Source: Bretschneidera sinensis (taxonomy: Eukaryota; Streptophyta; Magnoliopsida; Brassicales; Akaniaceae). Taken from it: a stretch of 64,000 nucleotides of DNA. The notes below the pieces were generated by a model. The model made no database searches, was not told the origin of the DNA, and saw only the letters and a list, made by a program, of their open reading frames with translations. How positions within the stretch are numbered: the stretch's first letter is position 1; every line of letters begins with the position of its first letter. A program made the position numbers and the translations under genes. This document shows, piece by piece, positions 60,066-64,000 of the stretch. The stretch spans positions 143,350,036 through 143,414,035 of the forward strand of contig CM043699.1 in assembly GCA_023935145.1 (NCBI GenBank). Direction: 5' to 3'.

Positions 60066-63000
60066 CATTGATGTATTACGCCTTTACTTTTTTAACCTTA
60101 ATCATTGACAATGCTTGATTTTTTTTAGTTTAAATTTATAATATTGTGAAAGGTCCAATGGTAAAATCAATAATGAATGCTCATTGACTGTTAGTAGTGG
60201 GTTAACAATTTGGGACAACCAAAGAAAGATTTACTCACAATTGGAGCAGAGTAACTATTTTGAGATTGACTGTAAAACTATAGATATTTGAATGTCTAAA
60301 TAATTTTTCTTTCATCATACAACTTTTTGCATAATTATATCTACATGATACGCTTTAGAAATTATTTGGCTTCTCTTCTAATAAATCTCTTCGGAACTAG
60401 TTATCCTAATAACTTAAGTTGACGGAGAGTGATCCCAACATTATGTTCAAACTCTAATACTCCTTTTTGAGCCAAGATCAACTAATTGGTTTTGCATGAA
60501 AACCACGTGCAGGTCCATTTTTCCCATTTATTATGAGAGTGGTGGTTTCCAAGAATGAACACAGTACTTCTTACTATGATACCATGTGAAGCAACCAATT
60601 ATCCCAAAAGTTTAAAGCAAAGGATTTCTTTAATTTGATACCATGTAAGGAACTGATTGCCTTTAGTTTAAATTGATTGGAACCTGGCCCAACATTGTAG
60701 TTAAATTCTAACAACCCCAAATGAAATAGTATAGTTTGCAATGTATGCATATATACAATAGAACATAAAATATGAAAACTTTAGAAATTAGAATTCTTTA
60801 TACAATTTGGCAGACTCAAAACCAAAATTTTCCTAAATTTCATCCATAGTCTCCATTTTGTATATTGTGCATGTCACGTGCGTTATAAGGTGATTGATGC
60901 TGAAATATAAAATATGGGGCTATTTGGATCTATCTATTTTTTCCATGTGCTTTTATATGGTCTTATGGACAAGTCCCTTATAGCGAATGGGAGAGATTAA
61001 AAGATTCTCAGCTATCATCAGAAGTTATATTGCTCTTGTGGCTCTTTCTGAATTATAAAGCTTCTTTCATGGCATTAATTATGGTGATGCTAATCTTTTT
61101 ATGAATGCCCACATTTAAGATAAATTCATATATTCAATGCTATTGACGCTGCAATGGAGTCGTTTGAGGGGGCAGCCATACGGGATCTTACATAATCGAG
61201 TTTAGAGGAAAGATGATTATCATTATTGGCTGGAGTGAATTTATGTATTATATCTAGTCCACACTTTATTCTTTATTACTCCCTCAGCCCTAGAATATCT
61301 CTCCTTTCTTTCTTCGGTTGTCTCAACTTGTTTGTGCCTTACTAAAAATGGATAAAATATTTATTATTGACTTTACTTTTATACTGTTTATTACATAAAT
61401 TACAATTTAATGGCAAGATATGTCCAAATTAGGGATAGAATAGTATTACGATGCATCAATTCATTGGTTGTTTTTGTTAAACTTTGTGCATTGTCGAATT
61501 GGATATGGACAAAATAATTATTAGATCTTTATCTCAGATTTTGAATCATAAGATTTATAACTATTGAAGAGAGATTGAGCAGGTTTGGTTGGCCGAATTA
61601 AGGTAAGGATAAGAGGAGAGAGAATTGAATTCTTCTTATCCTCGTTTATGTTTGGTGCCACAAGATTAAGAGGAGGACAGAGTAGCTTTTATCCTCCCTT
61701 ATGTTTAGCGCACGCTAGATCAGTAGTAGTAGAAAATGGAAAAGGTGGACATTTTTTGTTTGTGGGTTGCTATATCTAACTGTTATCCTATATGGCTGGA
61801 TTATTTTTATCTGGTCGACAGGGGATTACTCGTCCCCCTTAGTCTTATCGTCCTCTTTGAAAGAGTGCACACCTGTTAATAAGCTCATATGCAGTATTTT
61901 TGGATGGTTATTGGAGTTTGACATAGTGATGCAGTATTTTTCTGGAGCCTGTCTTGCATCTGTTGTGGAGGGTTTATGGTAGTCAATTGGATGCTTGATA
62001 TGTTTATGAAATTTTTGTATCGTCATTTATATTTCCTCTTTGGGTGAGTTTTGGGACCCTTTTAATAGGCTGAGAAAGACTTAAGGTAATTTTGTGGTGT
62101 GTCCAGAAGCCATATGGCAAAAGCCAGTCTGAAGGAACACTGGTTGAGGGCCTTTAGGAAGTGAAGGGATAAAGTAATCAGGCATGCAGGTCTCGGCAGG
62201 TTCATAGGTCTCATAAAGGTTTAAGTGTCTTGAAAAAATTACTAATATTGAACTTATCAATTTTTTTTTACTAATATTGAAATTTGTATTTGATGATTCA
62301 CTCTTTTATGCTATTTAATTTCATTCATTAAGTGCAAATGTTTTGTTGTTAAATAATTTCATTCTCAGTAGATAGTGCCTGATGGGTCATTCTGGTCTGG
62401 CCTCTATCACAAGATCTGTCATATACATGGTACTGGGATTTATGAAACTGAGCAGTGTGGAATCTCTTACATTTAAAGGGGCAAATTCTTAACATTTTCA
62501 AAGTGAATTCATAATCGAGTAGCTTGAGTTTCAGATTTACTCCATTGTCTTTTGTTTATTTGGCTACGTTTTTGAAGTTGGGACTTGAATCTGCAAAATG
62601 GTAAGCTGTTGGAACAGCTGTCAGCTCAGTTATCACTTGATGCATTTATGTTATTTTTCAATTTAGTATATAAGAATGTTCCTTTGAAGTCTATTGCTGT
62701 CACTGTTTGGTGCAATTTCTCAGATGTGGGTGGATGCTTGATTAATCTGATAATCTTGAGTGTTTGGTTCTGAAGCTACTAGGCGGTTATATTGCTGTTT
62801 GCAACTGGTTTTCTGTGATTTTGTTAATATAGTTAGAAAGCAAAGAAGGTGAGACGTTGATGGATATCTGCTGCCATTATTATTTTTAGTTTCTCGCTGC
62901 CTTGTTATTGCGTGCCATTATAAACAATGATTGTTTCTGCTGACTTACTCTGAATTACCTTTTGCAGATGGGAATCCAACACTGCTTTTCAACATTTCTA

Positions 63001-64000
63001 TGACCTGGTTTCCCGAAGTTTTTGCTCCACATCTCTTTTCTTACAAGTAGATGCTGCAAATGTTACTAAGGTATCAGATTATCAGATAGCCTTTATTCAT
63101 TATCTTCGCTGCTGTGGCTATGTTTATTTTCTTGCCTTGAGCTCTTGCTACTAAAGCTTCATTTGGGTTAAGAAAAATAGGAAAGTAATGGTAGAACTGA
63201 AGATTTTCTCAGCTACGGAATGAATGCTGCTGCAGTGATTTCACTGACCCGTTGACACTATAATCCCTTCCTGGACTCGGATGAAGTCTTTCTACATGTC
63301 AGTTCCACTGTGACTAGTCACCATGAGGTTTTGTAAGCTCATATGCTCTGTATGAACCTTTGGTATTTTCACTTTGTAAATATGTAGTCCAAAATGGATA
63401 AGCTTGTACAGGAACTATATGCATGAAGTTTCAGTTCACTTGGATTATCTTTTTTTTTTTTTCCTTTTCCTTTTTATTATGTGGATGTATCAGGAGTTGG
63501 TTTCCATGTCTGAGGCCGGGAGAATAATTTAGAGTGGCTGCATCACTCAAATGAGTTGGCACCCCTGTGGGTAGGGGACATAACATGATAGTGGGAATGT
63601 GTTGTGTATGTCTGAGGTATATTTGCTGTATTATGTGTTATGTTATTTGTATATTTTATTTTGGGTGAGAAATAAGGGATATTTTAAAGGCAGAAATGAA
63701 CTGGAAAATTTGTCTTAGAAGTTGGGTTATTGTTGGAAGAGCTGTTGGATGGAGAGAGAACTGATTTAACAAGCAGTGATGACTCAATTTGGTGTTGCGG
63801 CCATGCCAGAGGAAGTTGTGATTTGCCACGTGCTCAAAAATACATTGGGTGGTAAAAGTTAATCAAACTTTTTCTTAGATTAGTTTTTAAATTAAGATTC
63901 TCTCTCTTTTTATGCTCATTTTTTGTCTAATTAATTAGAAAATTTGTCCTGAAATCACTCTTCGTTTTTGTCATACACGAAGGAGAGAATTGTCTTCCTA
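60066..64000. other. Right-hand spacer, no convincing gene
   Basis: About 3.9 kb of AT-rich DNA with no frame that matches a family I know. The one exon-like block, 62968-63070, is flanked by TTTTGCAG and AAG/GTATCAG, but its frames carry no known domain; it could be a non-coding exon, perhaps of a gene outside the window. Confidence 0.35.
61597..61730 (+). repeat. Imperfect tandem repeat, unit about 53 bp
   Basis: Two adjacent units share AAGAGGAG, then TTTATCCTC-like, TTATGTTTGG and GC-CAC segments (TCTTATCCTCGTTTATGTTTG against TTTTATCCTCCCTTATGTTTA). It resembles internal sequence of small DNA transposons, but terminal repeats are not clear. Confidence 0.45.

Noticed and set aside
1..64000. 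CRISPR array, operon or bacterial insertion
   Set aside because: No regularly spaced repeats and no prokaryotic gene layout; all recognised genes are plant nuclear genes.

Overview
This is nuclear DNA from a flowering plant, most likely a eudicot. The genes are split by AT-rich introns with GT/AG borders. Intergenic DNA is AT-rich and full of simple repeats and decayed transposons. The proteins belong to plant families: ICMT, ACHT thioredoxin, folate-biopterin transporter, R2R3-MYB, PPR and SUVH. Nothing bacterial, organellar or viral was seen. Exon borders were read by eye from splice sites, reading frame and family resemblance.

Layout. 1-3.0 kb: an isoprenylcysteine carboxyl methyltransferase gene (minus) with a probable 5'-UTR intron, head to head with a five-exon HAD phosphatase-like gene (3.2-6.3 kb, plus). 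7.6 kb: tRNA-Lys(CTT), minus. 8.0-9.6 kb: an unrecognised three-exon gene. 10.6-12.4 kb: a tryptophan/tyrosine permease-type transporter, minus. 15.6-17.5 kb: an ACHT-type plastid thioredoxin whose start codon lies at the edge of a MITE-like element. 19.7-22.2 kb: a folate-biopterin transporter. 23.1-23.3 kb: a possible small secreted peptide, minus. 24.3-26.2 kb: a PPR pseudogene, minus. 29.3-30.4 kb: a three-exon R2R3-MYB, minus. 31-40 kb: mostly transposon debris, including a LINE zinc-knuckle fragment and an RNase H fragment. 41.6-42.6 kb: SURF6. 43.2-52.8 kb: a diverged tandem duplication of about 4.5 kb, each copy carrying promoter plus first exon of an AWPM-19-like gene with no further exons, with a MITE-like element between the copies. 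53.9-55.9 kb: an intronless SUVH2/SUVH9-type gene. 56-64 kb: no convincing gene; two minus-strand LINE-like 3' ends and small tandem duplications.

The genes do not form one pathway. Several are plastid-directed or membrane transport proteins, and SUVH2/9 acts in RNA-directed DNA methylation. From memory, the order HAD, Trp/Tyr permease, ACHT, folate-biopterin transporter, SUVH2 matches a run of neighbours on Arabidopsis chromosome 2 (about At2g33255 to At2g33290). The window would then be a conserved block expanded by insertions. The features most worth a second look are the tandem duplication with captured AWPM-19 first exons, the MITE abutting the ACHT start codon, and the possible secreted peptide at 23.1 kb.
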